A DNA stretch of 60,000 nucleotides. Source: Antedon mediterranea. Taxonomy: Eukaryota; Echinodermata; Crinoidea; Comatulida; Antedonidae. The DNA lies in NCBI RefSeq assembly GCF_964355755.1, contig NC_092676.1, forward strand, positions 26,582,288 to 26,642,287, written 5' to 3'. Both the position numbers and the translations under genes were made by a program. The notes below the pieces were generated by a model. It saw nothing but the letters and a program-made list of their open reading frames with translations. It was not told where the DNA came from and made no database searches. Positions 20,520 through 32,370 of the stretch are shown piece after piece (the stretch's first letter is position 1; the number at the start of each line of letters is the position of its first letter).

Positions 20520-23500
20520 TGAACAAGCAAGACTTCCACTGTGTATTGTAAAATAATAACATTACATCGTAATTATTAAGTAACAAAAAAAAAAACCAAT
20601 TAAATTATCTTTAGTATCTTGTAGTTAATTTTTACCTATTTGTCTAATATATACACTTACTTTACATGATGTATTATTGTAAACTTCTTTATACTTTATA
20701 AGTTTGAATTAAAAAATCTTATAGAAAATGAATATGCATGTAATCAGTATAAAGCAGTTATAAAATGGAATGATAATTAAAATTAAATTATTAGAATTCA
20801 TATATATAATATAAACATTCATATAATGGAAAATCAAAACTGTACTAGTATAGTTACTATAAAGTTATGTAAGAATGTAATAAATCAATTGAATTGAATT
20901 GAAAAAAAAAAAAAAAAAAAAAAAAAAAATGAATTGACTGAATTGAATTGAATTAAGTTTAGGCAGAACCCATAATTGTAACACATCTGTTATGATAATA
21001 TTCTATATATGAAATAATGCTAAACATAAGGTCATACCTATAATAAAGCCATATTATAAAACTAACAAACACCTAGGCCTATACTAAAACTAATACATGA
21101 TAGAAATAAATGTATTAGGGTAAAACATAGACTGAAACACACGGTCAAACATATAAGTAAACAAACAAATGTAAATGGCCAACATAGTAAGAACAGAACT
21201 TTAAGGTTTAGAAACAGTGGAATGAAACAAATGTTATACAAGGCCAACACATAAAAAGTAGCATATAATGTGTGTATAATAACTATGTTAAACTGATTCA
21301 TAAATGTAAATAGGTTTATCAATGTGTGTATGTGTGTATATATTTGTAATGGATGTAATATAAGGTCAAAAGAAAAAAAAACATACAAATTGTGAGTACT
21401 GATTTAAAATATATTAAAAGAAACACCTACTTTTTAATAAATTTCTTAATATAAAGTAAATTTAAATGATAAATAGTCGTACTTTTACTATAACTTGCAA
21501 TAACCATAAAATGTACGTTTTTAAAGCATATTTTTACTCCATCGATTTTATGTAGCCTATGCATAGATATAGTGCCTTTTTAACTAATATATTGAATTTT
21601 ATTGTTTTATATTTTTACGAAAATGTATGTATGTTATATAATATATATCTGTAAAAGGAATGAATAAATGTGGGTGACCCCCACGAAAGAGAAAAAAATA
21701 ACTTCTTTATACTGAAATTGTAATTATAAACGATGACTAAATAAATGTGAATTGAATTGAAATTGAATCTGAATAATTATGTATCCAGTGATTTTAAATG
21801 ATAAATCTAATTTAGTAATTTAGTCAAAAGTACTTCAATTAGCTAAAACAATTTTTAGTACCTTTTTCAGTTTGATTTAATTTTAAGAATGAAGTAAAAA
21901 TGCATTAAACAATATTTTAGTATTTTTAGTTAAATTAATATAAATGTATGATGCAACTAACCCATGTTTAAGCAGTTTGATGCAATGCATTTTGAATAGT
22001 AGTGGTATTTGTCCAGGGTAGGCACAATGTATTGTGTGAAAAAGAAAATTACAATGTATACTAATGCAGTCTTGGTAACAGCATTTCAAGCGCTATAATA
22101 CAATCAATCAATATGTTAATCTATTGTTTTTTTTATTGATATCTGGAATTGGTTCAGTGTTCAGCACTTTCATATTTCAAAATATTCACTAATTGTTTAC
22201 AATACAGCAGAATTAACACTTGGAGGAAATTTAACTAATTTCTGGAAAGGTTTCAATTCCTGAAACCATTTTGAGCTGAAACTATAAGGTATTTTTATTA
22301 AATAATTGTTGTACTGTAATTCATTTTAAAATTGTTTTATCTAACAATATCCTAGGTTTATGGGCGTGGTTAAATAAACATGCCTACTTTATATAATAAA
22401 TATTGTAACACACATACTTTAAGTAGATTCTTGTTATTTGATTGGACGATAATCAGTCACACGGTATTAAATAAATTTACAAAAGCACTCTCTCAGTGCG
22501 GTGCATATTTCTGTACAATCAAGTTGTGCAATTTTGATTTGCGCATTATTATTTTTACACAACATTGTTCTACACCGCATTCAAAATTGAAGAGCTATAT
22601 TTGTTAATGGCTTAGGCCGTATCTCGTTAAAAGTAATAATACATAATAAATGTTTTATATTCGTACAATGCCAAAAAAGATTTCATTTGGTAAAAGATTT
22701 CATTTGGTGAAAGATGAAAATTATGAAGCTATTTGTACCATTCCACTTCATTATTTGTATAATAATATTACATAGCCTATGTAAATACGTGAACGTGATT
22801 GGTTGAAACTGCATCACATGACTACCGCTGCGAGGATCGTAAATCATATATATCCCGAGTACGATGATATTGACTTAGTAATTTTCGCGCATTTATCGTG
22901 TCCCTATCATTAAACATATAAAATCCAGCAAATTCGAGTACGATGGATGACATTGACTGTGTAATTTTCGTGTGGCAACACTCGCGTTTGGCGATAAATA
23001 AACAAAAGTCATCTACTGAGACTTGAACTCGCAATGATTTGTCCACATAACACCATCACATAACACCAAGACAATTATTCGCTGTGCCACGCCACTTGCT
23101 TGAAGAAATTAATCAACTAAACTATTTAAACTATGAATAAATATTATAGCGCCCTTATTTGTTATTAGTCCTCCCAAAGACCGTTTGTGATTGGTTAATA
23201 CTCACGCGGTAGTACTGGTATGCGCGACACGCTGAACATCCGGTGATTCGGCTCCTCAAAGAAGACGAATTATTATCTAATCGGCCTACCTGATAATAAT
23301 ATTATTATTATTAATGTAGACTTATTGAAGGAAATTCTTCTGTTAATTTATACGACCTAGGCCTAATTGAATATTTTATTGCCAAGGAATCATTAATTAG
23401 TAATTATCTGTATATTATTCTTCGCAAGGTAAGGTGAATACAATGCCTAACTAGGCAGGCTTATTACAAAGGAGGCCTAGCTACACCCAACCCAGCAGTA

Positions 23501-23919
23501 GATATTCAACTTGTTGTTGGCTATGTAATATAACAGATATCGCCTTGGATAACACCTTGGGAATGATATATTATACAAGGGAATATATTTCTCTCAACGC
23601 TTCGGGAAATATATTCCCTCGAACAAAATATCATTCCCTCAGGGATATCAAATCTTAAATATAACCTCTAAACTTTGAAATCTCCAGTCTTGTTTCTGAA
23701 ATCTAATCTAAATTATGGTGTGAATTAAATTCAGCACTCAGTAATTGTTAATGCTATTTAACACCCCATATTCTTCTATTTACAATAAAAAAGTATTACA
23801 TTTTATTTGTTTTTTTTATATTTAAAACCATTAAAATATGGTGCTGGACAGGGCTGACCAACGTGGTTAGAACCTGATATACAGTACAATAGTTTGGAAT
23901 ATTATTTTTATCTTACAGG
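20520..23919. other. Large spacer, no gene recognised
   Basis: Contains a 29-base poly-A run (about 20901-20929) amid GAATT repeats, a sequence around 21960-22300 resembling the upstream flank of the 4757 gene, the inverted copy (22760-22880) of the 7590-7710 repeat, and a hairpin near 23595-23635 (GGGAATATATTTC...GAAATATATTCCC). Open frames are short and lack motifs. Near the end, TTTATCTTACAG at 23918 is the acceptor of the next TRIM copy. Confidence 0.4.
22760..22880. repeat. Inverted copy of the 7590-7710 repeat
   Basis: Shares TACATAGCCTATGTAAATAC, TTGGTTGAAACTGCATCACA and the CGAGTACGATGAT end with the reverse complement of 7590-7710. Confidence 0.6.
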
Positions 23920-24400
23920 ATGGCTAGCAACAGCTTGATTGTGTCAATAAAAGAGAAAGACCTAGAATGTCCTATTTTAATGAAAGACTAACAAATCCAA
24001 AATCACATCATAATTTCTGTCAAGTGTTTGGAGAATTTGGTTTAAAAAAACAAAGGCAAGTTAACATGTCCAAATTGTCCCAACAAAAATCCCATTCCAG
24101 AAGGAGGGCTTCAAAATCTTGCACAAAAAACATTTCTAAACAATCTCTTAGAAACTGTCAAACAACAAGAAGAGGTTTGGAAAAGAATTTAATACGTTTA
24201 AGGAAACATCAGAAAAAGCTGCCAATGAATCCATAAAAAACCAGAAAATATACTTAGAGTAGTCACAAAGAATGCTAAAGAACTAGAAGAAAGTAAAGAG
24301 GCAAGTTTCACGGATATTGATAACCAAGTTCAAGAAATAGTACAAGTAATCCAGAAAAAAGGAGAAGAAATGAAGAGGAAAGTTGAAGCAAATTATATGG
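23920..24400 (+). pseudogene. Degenerate TRIM copy (RING and coiled-coil remnants)
   Basis: Begins at ATGGCTAGCAAC behind TCTTACAG|G like its neighbours. RING-related sequence follows (CTAGAATGTCCTAT..., SFCLKC-like text), but with frameshifts, lost zinc ligands and A-rich changes. The B-box is deleted: GAAGAGGTTTGG jumps to AATTTAATACGTTTAAGG, which in intact copies starts the coiled coil. Coiled-coil sequence runs to about 24400 and stops where an upstream-module sequence (GCTGTTTCTATCTTGTTG) begins. NHL is missing. Clearly non-functional. Confidence 0.85.
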
Positions 24401-24993
24401 AAAGCAGGCTGTTTCTATCTTGTTGAAATTTCATTGATTATGAGTGACAATAAAGTGCTTGAATAGATGCTTCAGTTGTGTTTTGTAATACTGATTTTGA
24501 AGGTGTAACACCTTGTTGAAACAGATGAATGCTTTGATAACATGATCACAAGTTTCAAAGTGCAAAAACCAACTTTATTCGATTACTGTAAACGATTGGT
24601 TTTAATTCCTGAAACTATCATTTGAGCTGGGAAATTATAAGGCATTTAACATAAAAAATGATATTAGATTTATTTAGTTGAATTAGTTCAGTGTAGCTGT
24701 AGTCTCCTATGCAAACAGCTAGTCAAGATAAACACTAATAGATTCTTGTTGTGTTAACATGGATTGTTGGCTTGGATATTAGTAACTAGATTATTTTTCC
24801 TACAATTAAATGCCAAGCAGAGATGTATTGTACAGGCATCCGATGATCACATGACAAGACGTAACCAGTATAGTAAAACCAAATTGATAATGGGTGGATA
24901 AATAAATAAATTGCATTTTTTTAATTCAATAAATTGAAAATATGCAATTTTCTATCTATGTGTAATTTATTTTAAAATAAAATCGTTTGCAGA
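24401..24993 (+). promoter_or_regulatory. TRIM upstream module, type A
   Basis: One of the best preserved copies of the shared 5' flank: GAGTGACAATAAAGTGCTTG, AACCAACTTTATTCGATTAC, TTAGTTCAGTGTAGCTGTAG, ATGCCAAGCAGAGATGTATT, CATCCGATGATCACATGACA, ending TCGTTTGCAG|A before ATG. The same series precedes 28380, 36301, 45102, 50384 and 53832. It probably holds the promoter, an untranslated exon and a 5' UTR intron. I cannot place the transcription start. Confidence 0.6.
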
Positions 24994-26631
24994 ATGGCTA
25001 GCAAGGATTTAAATCTACTTGGAGATATAAATGATAAACTAGAATGTTCTATCTGTAATGAAAGGCTAGAAGACCCAAAATCACTTAGCTGCCATCATAG
25101 TTTCTGTCTGAAGTGTTAACTTGCACCAAATACAATTCTTAACAACCTCTTGGAAACCATCAAACAACATGAAGTAAAAGATGAGGTTACTGGCACTGCC
25201 TCTCTGTGTGCCTCTCATGCTAAACCGTTAGAAATGTATTGTACAAAATGTAAAGTACCAATATGCATAGAATGCACTGAAATGGAACATGCCGCAGGAG
25301 ATGGAAAACATGAACTAATTAACATTGTAACAGCATTTAATACGTTTAAGGAAACATTAGAAGACTTAAAGAAAGCTGCCAATGAATCCATGAGAAAAAC
25401 AGACAATGAACTTAAAGTAGTCACAAAGAATGCTAAAGAACTAGAAGAAAGTAAAGATGCAAGTCTCAGAGATATTGATAACCAAGTTCAAGAAATGGTA
25501 CAAGTAACCAAGAAAAAAGGAAAGAAAATGAGAAAAAAAGGAGAAGAAATGAGAAAAAAAGAAGAAGAAATGAGAAAAGAAGTTGAAGCAAATTATATGA
25601 AGGAAAAGAAAGTTAATGATGTAAAAATTACAAATTTAACAAAAATCATCTCTGAATTAAACACAAGTGTGAGTTTCGTAAATCAGTTACTAATGAGTGA
25701 GCCAGCAACTGCTATGAAATCAAGTGAGAGTGTATTAAATACACTAATGGATGAAATTAATAAATCTCAAGAAATCAAGCAAAAGGACAGCAGACAAATT
25801 AACTTCATCAGAAACAAACAGTCAATTGATTTACTGAAAGTTGGAAATGTTATAATCAAACCACTTCCTATCAAAGTAGAGGCTAATCCTTGGGGAGTAG
25901 CAAAGTGTGATGATGATTACTTGCTGGTTTCATTTCTCTCAAATGAAATTCACAAGTACAACCAATCAGGAGAATGTATAAGCAAGATTACACTACCAAA
26001 AGGTGTGATGGTTAATAGAATGTACAGAATGAAGAATGGCAACATAGCGTTCAGTGATAAAGGTAAAACATGCATTCAAGTATGTGATATGAATGGTCAT
26101 GTGATCAAATCCATTGGTAAGGGTGTATTGATGGATCCACGTGGTATTCACATAGATGAGGCAACTAATGTTATATATGTAGCAGATGCAGGAAATGGAT
26201 GTGTGTTCATGTTTGACATTAATTATAGTGGTAAGCAGTTAAAGAAGATAGGATCACAAAATGAAGAACATAGATACTCTGATGTTGCACTTACAAAAAC
26301 TGGTAAAGTACTTGTAGCAGATAAAGGACAGCATCAAGTATTATTGTATGATGACAAGAACCAGTCACTGAAAGTATTTATCAATGAAGGAGTTAAAGAT
26401 GGCAAGGTGAGGTTGCCACATGGAGTTGTAGTTGATGAGGATGATAACATCATCATAGCAAGTACTGACAAACTACAACTATTCAGTAGTGATGGACATT
26501 TTATAAAAAGAATTGATCAACAAGAAGATAGAATTAGTGTACCACTTCAGTTATGTATCATCTCTCATAATCCATGTATGGTTGCTGTAGCAAATTACAG
26601 TGAAAAAACAATCAAAATATTTAATTATTAA
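24994..26631 (+). pseudogene. TRIM-NHL copy with RING cut by a deletion that makes a stop
   Basis: ATG at 24994 behind TTTGCAG|A opens MASKDLNLLGDINDKLEC and the first half of the RING (through SFCLKC). An internal deletion then joins TGT to ACTTGCACC and creates TAA at 25117-25119. The frame stays in phase beyond it and is open for about 500 more codons: B-box (CASHAKPLEMYC...), an unusually long coiled coil, and a complete NHL propeller ending TIKIFNY. Without the stop, the protein would still lack the last two RING ligands. The first downstream in-frame ATG (25231) lies inside the B-box. Readthrough or internal initiation would give a RING-less coiled-coil/NHL protein. Confidence 0.8.
25519..25590 (+). 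repeat. Coiled-coil codon expansion
   Basis: The segment for KKGEEMRKK is present about three times in a row (KKKGKKMRKK, GEEMRKK, EEEMRKEVEANY), against once in the paralogues. The expansion is in frame and lengthens the coiled coil by about two heptads. Confidence 0.75.
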
Positions 26632-27111
26632 TGTATAAAATATATCATTACATTAAAGAAACAAAGTTAAATGAAAGATCAATTACATTAAATCAAAATT
26701 ATTTATTAATTTATTACACAAAGCTTAAATATTTAAAAACAATCTTCAAAATAAATTGGAAATTTTAAAACTCAAAATAACCATGCAATATCTATTTTTA
26801 AAATTTCATGAGGCGAAACTTATGATGGTTGAATTCCTTGTATTTTATAACTTTAATATCATTTGAACTAATGTTATAATTATGTCATCATTGAAAAATA
26901 AATGCTTTCTTAGTTGTTTTTTTTTTGTGGGTAATATTTAGTATTTTTAGAATAAGCCCAATTTGAATTATTGTACAGTATATTATAATAATATATGTTA
27001 CACTTGTAGGCAAAGGCAGTTTTTGTTTTAGTTTTCCTAGTTTTAAATCATTAAATACAACATTATTCTTATTTTATCAAGTACGCATAGATACCTATGG
27101 TAATCACAGTG
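26632..27111. other. TRIM 3' flank module
   Basis: TGTATAAAATATATCATTAC after the stop, AATAAA near 26899, then the conserved tail leading into the minisatellite. The conserved GGACAAGACATTGTG block is missing here. Confidence 0.5.
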
Positions 27112-27745
27112 AAGTGATCACAATACTGTATATAGTAATCTGTACTACCTAGTATAATATAAAGTGATCACATACTGTATATAGTAATCTGTACTACCTA
27201 GTATAATATAAAGTGATCACATACTGTATATAGTAATCTGTACTGCCTAGTATAATATAAAGTGATCACATACTGTATATAGTAATCTGTACTACCTAGT
27301 ATAATATAAAGTGATCACATACTGTATATAGTAATCTGTACTGCCTAGTATAATATAAAGTGATCACATACTGTGTATAGTAATACTGTCTACCTAGTAT
27401 AATATAAAGTGATCACATACTGTATATAGTAATCTGTACTACCTAGTATAATATAAAGTGATCACATACTGTATATAGTAATCTGTACTACCTAGTATAA
27501 TATAAAGTGATCACATACTGTATATAGTAATCTGTACTGCCTAGTATAATATAAAGTGATCACATACTGTATATAGTAATCTGTACTACCTAGTATAATA
27601 TAAAGTGATCACATACTGTATATAGTAATCTGTACTGCCTAGTATAATATAAAGTGATCACATACTGTGTATAGTAATACTGTCTACCTAGTATAATATA
27701 AAGTGATCACATACTGTGTATAGTAATCTGTACTACCTACAGCCA
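27112..27745. repeat. 49-base minisatellite with a six-unit higher-order period
   Basis: Thirteen units of 49 bases (AAAGTGATCACATACTGTAT...TAGTATAATAT). Variants at two sites (ACTACC, ACTGCC, or TGTGTATAG with ACTGTCTACC) run in the order A,A,G,A,G,T and then repeat exactly in that order, so 27112-27405 and 27406-27699 are two copies of a 294-base higher-order unit. One further unit follows. A single copy of the same unit sits in the 3' flank of other TRIM copies (about 9640, 44338, 55990), so the array grew from that flank. Confidence 0.92.
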
Positions 27746-28379
27746 TTTTTGACAATTTCAGACTAAAGTTTTCTCCCTGAAAAGTAGTTTAAAAAAAGGG
27801 CTGAACCTAAATTGTATTGATTATTTATGAGTGACAATAAAGTGCTTGAATAAATGCTTCAGTTGTGTTTTGTAATACTGATTTTGAAGGCATAACATCT
27901 TGTTCAAACAGATGAATGCATTAATAACACGATTACAAGTTTCAAAGTGCAAAAACCAACTTTATTCTATTAATGTAAACTATTGGTTTTAATTCCTGAA
28001 ATTATCATTTGAGCTAGGAAATTATAAGGCATTTAACATAAAAAATTATATTAAATTTATTTAGTTGAATTAGTTCAGTGTAGCTGTAGTCTCCTATGCA
28101 AACAGTTACTCAAGATATTCAGTAATAGATTCTTGTTGTGTTAACATGTATTGTTGGCTTGGATATTAGTAACTAGATTATTTTACCTACAATTAAATGC
28201 CAAGCAGAGATGTATTGTACAGGCATCCGATGATCACATGACAAGACGTAACCAGTATAGTAAAATCCAATTGATAATGGGTGGATAAATAAATAAATTG
28301 CATTTTTTTAATTCAATAAATTGAAAATATGCAATTTTCTATTTATGTGTAATTTATTAAAAATAAAATCTTTTGCAGA
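27746..28379 (+). promoter_or_regulatory. TRIM upstream module, type A
   Basis: Closely matches 24420-24993 and 44550-45101, including ATGCCAAGCAGAGATGTATT and CATCCGATGATCACATGACA. Ends TCTTTTGCAG|A immediately before the start codon. Confidence 0.6.
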
Positions 28380-28811
28380 ATGGCTAGCACGGATTTAAAT
28401 CTACTTGGAGATATAAATGATAAACTAGAATGTTCTATCTGTAATGGAAGGCTAGAAGACCCAAAATCACTTGGCTGCCTTCATAGTTTCTGTCTGAAGT
28501 GTTTGGAAAATTGGGTTCAAACCAACAATGGACAGCTAACATGTCCTATTTGTCGCAAAGAGTATCCCATACCAGCAGGAGGGCTTCAAAAGCTTGCCCC
28601 AAATACAATTCTTAACAACCTCTTGGAAACCATCAAACAACATGAAGAGAAAGATGAGGCTAAAAGCACTGCTTCTTTGTGCGTCTCTCATGCTAAACCA
28701 TTAGAAATGTATTGTACAAAATGTAAAGTACCAATATGCATAGAATGCACTGCAATGGAACATGCCGCAGGAGATGGAAAACATGAACTAATTAACATTG
28801 TAACAGCATAG
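28380..28811 (+). CDS. RING/B-box-only TRIM protein (3'-truncated copy)
   Basis: 143 residues with the normal acceptor and start. RING (C18 to C58) and B-box are complete and nearly identical to the gene at 45102 (differences include T4 for K and A67 for V). Similarity stops abruptly at GTAACAGCAT; the next bases AGAGTATTTTAA are unrelated and give TAG in frame. Coiled coil and NHL are absent. Either the copy was cut during duplication, or a later insertion separated its 3' part. A monomeric RING/B-box protein could still bind an E2, but lacks substrate binding and dimerisation. Function is uncertain. Confidence 0.65.
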   Translation: MASTDLNLLGDINDKLECSICNGRLEDPKSLGCLHSFCLKCLENWVQTNNGQLTCPICRKEYPIPAGGLQKLAPNTILNNLLETIKQHEEKDEAKSTASLCVSHAKPLEMYCTKCKVPICIECTAMEHAAGDGKHELINIVTA

Positions 28812-29739
28812 AGTATTTTAAACTAAAACCATACAACAACAAGACATCCACCGGTTCAGTTCAAAACCATTTTAAGTTAAATTTTTAATTAATTATTTTC
28901 TATCCACTCTACCATTTTCATATAAAGATACCATGGAACCACGTCAGGTCAAGTTCAATATTGAATATCGAAACGTGGCAGGCTATATGGCGCTTGACCT
29001 TTGACAAGATCGCCTAAAATTTATAATTTAAATCTACGATACTTAGTATTGTATATTCAGGAATCTTCAGGAATCTTCTTCCTTATATCTTGTTCTTATT
29101 AACTCAAAATTATTTTTACTAACAAACATTACTATTTGTATGCCTAGTGTGTAAACATTATTGACATAATTTCATAAACATCTTTATGTCGTACAACTAC
29201 TCGTAACATTTTTTCTCAACTTTCTATCATCTAAAAGTTGTAGTTAGTCATGCCTCGGGTCACATTCTATGGTCACCGTACAGGTAGGCTACTACATAAT
29301 AGTACTTCTATGAATGGATGACTAGCCGGTGACAATAACGTTAGTTGGTCATACCCAGTACCGTTTTTGCTTTTACGATCATTCGGGAAACCACCTCACG
29401 ACGCCTGTAGGCCAAGCCTGTGAACCTTGTGTACATTTTTTAAGGGTGTATACACCTACCTACCTTTAGTGTCTTTATTTTTGGTTCAAATGTTTTATTT
29501 ACTTAATAATTAATATGATATATTTATAGTTTATACTGTAATAATTTTAAAATTCCTACCATGTCTGTTTACTATAGGATGAATGTAGATTATTTAAAAA
29601 CTTTAATATTATAAATACAAAATGCACAAACAAAGTAGCCCACTATGTAGAACAAAACATTGCTATACAAACAATACAACAAACAAATTAAACTAAAGAG
29701 AAGGTAAAGGTATTTATTTTGGTCTTCAAACTTAACTAG
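28812..29739. other. Unassigned sequence behind the truncated TRIM copy
   Basis: Non-homologous to any TRIM flank in this window. No gene or clear repeat recognised. It may be part of whatever event removed the 3' half of the 28380 gene. Confidence 0.35.
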
Positions 29740-29919
29740 AAACTGAGGAAATCTGGGCCTCTACAAACCCATGGCAACCAGGAGTGGAGCGTCTACCAAG
29801 TTCTTTAACATGCACTATACATACACGGCTTTACGTCTCATCCGAAGGACGAGGCAATGAGAATAAAGCATCTTGCCTAAGGATACAATTAGTATGGTAC
29901 AGAGATTCGATCCCATGCC
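29740..29919 (-). repeat. tRNA-derived SINE, interrupted
   Basis: On the minus strand GGGATCGAATCTCTG resembles a B box. It is followed by ATCCTTAGGCAAGATGCTTT and CTCGTCCTTCGGATGAGACG, a body found in many marine invertebrate SINEs. The head is separated from the rest by the transposon at 29920-31660; the missing part resumes at 31661. Confidence 0.65.
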
Positions 29920-31660
29920 CAGGCCCGTATCCAGGGGGGGTGCGTTGGGTGCAGACGCACCCCGCCAAGTCCCAAAAGGTCCACTATTTCCTCGGTTGGT
30001 ATTTTTTCTTGTTTTGTTTAACTAAAGACAATATCATTATATATATACAAAATTTACATTATCAATGGTATACAAACAAAAATATGCTAATATAAAATGA
30101 AAAAATACCGGTAATTAAATTACGGAATCTGAACTGACTACAAACTCGATGTAAAACATGCGCAGTCGATCATGTGACGACAAGCAATAGCTTAGCGCTT
30201 CATGTACGCGGTACGCGGTAAAGTGTTTGCTGGAGAAATACAGACAACTTAACGTCAGGGAACACGTGTACTTTTTGTCGGGGAATATAATATACAGTAA
30301 AAAGCGTTCGCGTTCACTTCGTAGCTAGCTTCAGCGCCTAGAAAACCGCGACGTTTCATTGACCGTGAGAGTACGTCAGAGTGACATTATGCACTTTATA
30401 TGCATTCATTATTGCCAGCGATCTAACTTACTACTAAACAATAGCTAGGTACGCACTTGTCTGGCGGTATCCCTTTGTACGAATCGTTCAACGTTGGGTC
30501 GAGACGCGTGATATCAAGTTTCATCCAGGGACCAAAATGTGTAATGTGTTATTTTCCAGGCGAAGTTTACCGACGGTTACGTCGTGTACTGCGTCGACGT
30601 ACGCTACACTACAGCAAAAACGAATTATGTTAATTGTTCGTTTGTTCACCAATTTTTTAATTTACAAGTAACTTTCTGTACCGTGGGGCACCTAAAATAA
30701 ATTTTTCATCCATTACTAAACAAAAAAACATGCCATTTTCGCTTAGCCAACATTATAGCTATAGTTATTACATTTTCAATATCCTGTATGTCATGAATTT
30801 CTCACCACTCGGAAGTCCAGATGGTACGCATGCATACACCTGGGAGGAATAAACTTTTTTCCCCGACTGAAAAAGGTCTACGCTTGCGTTTTTTAAGCCT
30901 CTAGGCCTGATGTTTCCAAAGTATAAAATGACCTGCAGCTCTAGTTTTAAACATTTTCTTAGCTCAGCCCCAACAATAAAGCTGGTCATATTTCGAAGAA
31001 CAAGAAGTACATTTTCCGGGACCTAACATCTCTATTTTTCAAACATTTCTTAGCTCAGTCACAACCCATGATAGGGACTTATATATTTTTTTTCATGTTT
31101 TGAAGTATAATAAGTCCGATTTCCGGGACCTCCAACTCTATTTTTCAAAATTTTCTTTGAACTTTTATTTTCTAAATTGAAAAATATGGATTGAAACCGT
31201 CATCGCGCATCGTTTTTTTGCACGCAGTATTTTATTTATGCATTATAAAAAATGGAAAAAATGGCTACCCTAAATCTGATTAAAAAGACCTCAAATGACG
31301 CTAGAACGCGTTGCTTCCGGGGGCTTCTCCCCCTGGACCCCCACCGGGGGCCCTTAGCCTAGTGATGCTCGCTTCGCTCGCATAGCCCCCTCGTCGGAGA
31401 ATGTAGCCCCCGCGTCGGGAAGATCCTGGCGCCACCCCTGCTGAGTTGGCCTCATCATGAAAGCGTTAAGTTCTGGTGTCCATCGTTCAACTAGCCCAAG
31501 CCACAACAGAGAGTCTTACATCAGTCTTTAGAACGTCAAATAACGCAAATTTTTCCAGGCCCTTCGGCCCCTGGACCCTGACCGGGGGCCCTTGGCGGCC
31601 CCCTGGCCCCCAGCCATTGTTGCTCGCACCCCCCCATTATAAATGCTGCATACGGGCCTG
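29920..31660. mobile_element. Non-autonomous DNA transposon (CAGGCCCGTAT ends)
   Basis: Left end CAGGCCCGTATCCAGGGGGG and right end CATACGGGCCTG are inverted (11 perfect bases, followed in both by G-rich tracts and TGCG). Both sides carry ATGCC (29915-29919 and 31661-31665), a 5-base target duplication. CAGG...CCTG ends resemble hAT-type elements, some of which make 5-base duplications. The right half is GC-rich with repeated CCGGGGGCCCTTNGC segments (about 31346 and 31583). No transposase frame seen. Confidence 0.75.
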
Positions 31661-32370
31661 ATGCCTATCACATACCAGTACGATATTATCATTACAGAAC
31701 TGGTGTTTTAACACGTATTGAATTGTGATACATGTAGATGTATTGATAATTGTTTCATATGGTAAAGTGAACAATTATAATCACATTCAACTGTTGAAAA
31801 TCATCAACAAACAAACTATTGTGATGGATTGATTTAATTAAGTGTTCTGCATCCCAAATTTTGAAATCATCACACTACACCTACAGTAGTCTAGAATATT
31901 GCTCTGGACATATATGATATTTCAACGCAGAAAAACCAACTTTACAGCATTTCATTATTGGGAAAGTTAGTTTTAATTCTTGTAACTAACATTTGAATAC
32001 AGTACAAGGTATTTACATATAAATTGCTTTTTGTGGATTTAATTTGTATACAAGTCTCATATACAAACAACCATGATACTGTAGATGGACTTAGTTAGAT
32101 GTACAGTACTTAGGCATGGCTGGAATTGGAGAACTAGGTACATGTGTCCTATTTTATTCTCCAGTCTTGTTTCTGAAATCTAATCTAAAATATGGTGTGG
32201 ATATTCAGTTAATAATTAATTGTTATTTAATGCTCCATATTCATCTAAATTACACACAAAATCCTAAAGTAATAACTTTTATTGTGTTGGGTAGAAAGGA
32301 ACATGGTGAGAATAAACAGTTTGTAATATTATTTTTATTAAACAAAATAATTATAAATTACTATTACAGG
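31661..32370 (+). promoter_or_regulatory. SINE remainder, then TRIM upstream module, type B
   Basis: After about 40 bases of SINE, sequence from about 31800 resembles the flanks of 23920 and 40847: GAAAAACCAACTTTA, TACAAGGTATTTACATATAA, and TCCAGTCTTGTTTCTGAAAT shared with about 23683. It ends ACTATTACAG|G at 32370. The frame is open back to an ATG at 32116, but that part lies upstream of the acceptor and has no counterpart in the paralogues. Confidence 0.5.

Noticed and set aside
20901-20929. Poly-A tail of a processed pseudogene
   Set aside because: The sequence before it shows no recognisable coding or LINE/SINE body, and the GAATT simple repeat continues on both sides.
27112-27745. CRISPR-like regular spacing
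   Set aside because: Units are contiguous with no unique spacers, and the sequence is eukaryotic; it is a minisatellite.
29784-30095. 103-codon plus-strand frame
   Set aside because: It spans the junction of a SINE and a DNA transposon, so it is not a gene.
32116-32370. N-terminal extension of the 32371 protein by 85 residues
   Set aside because: It lies upstream of the ACTATTACAG acceptor, is hydrophobic and AT-driven, and no paralogue has it. The open frames before 4757 and 53832 are rejected for the same reason.
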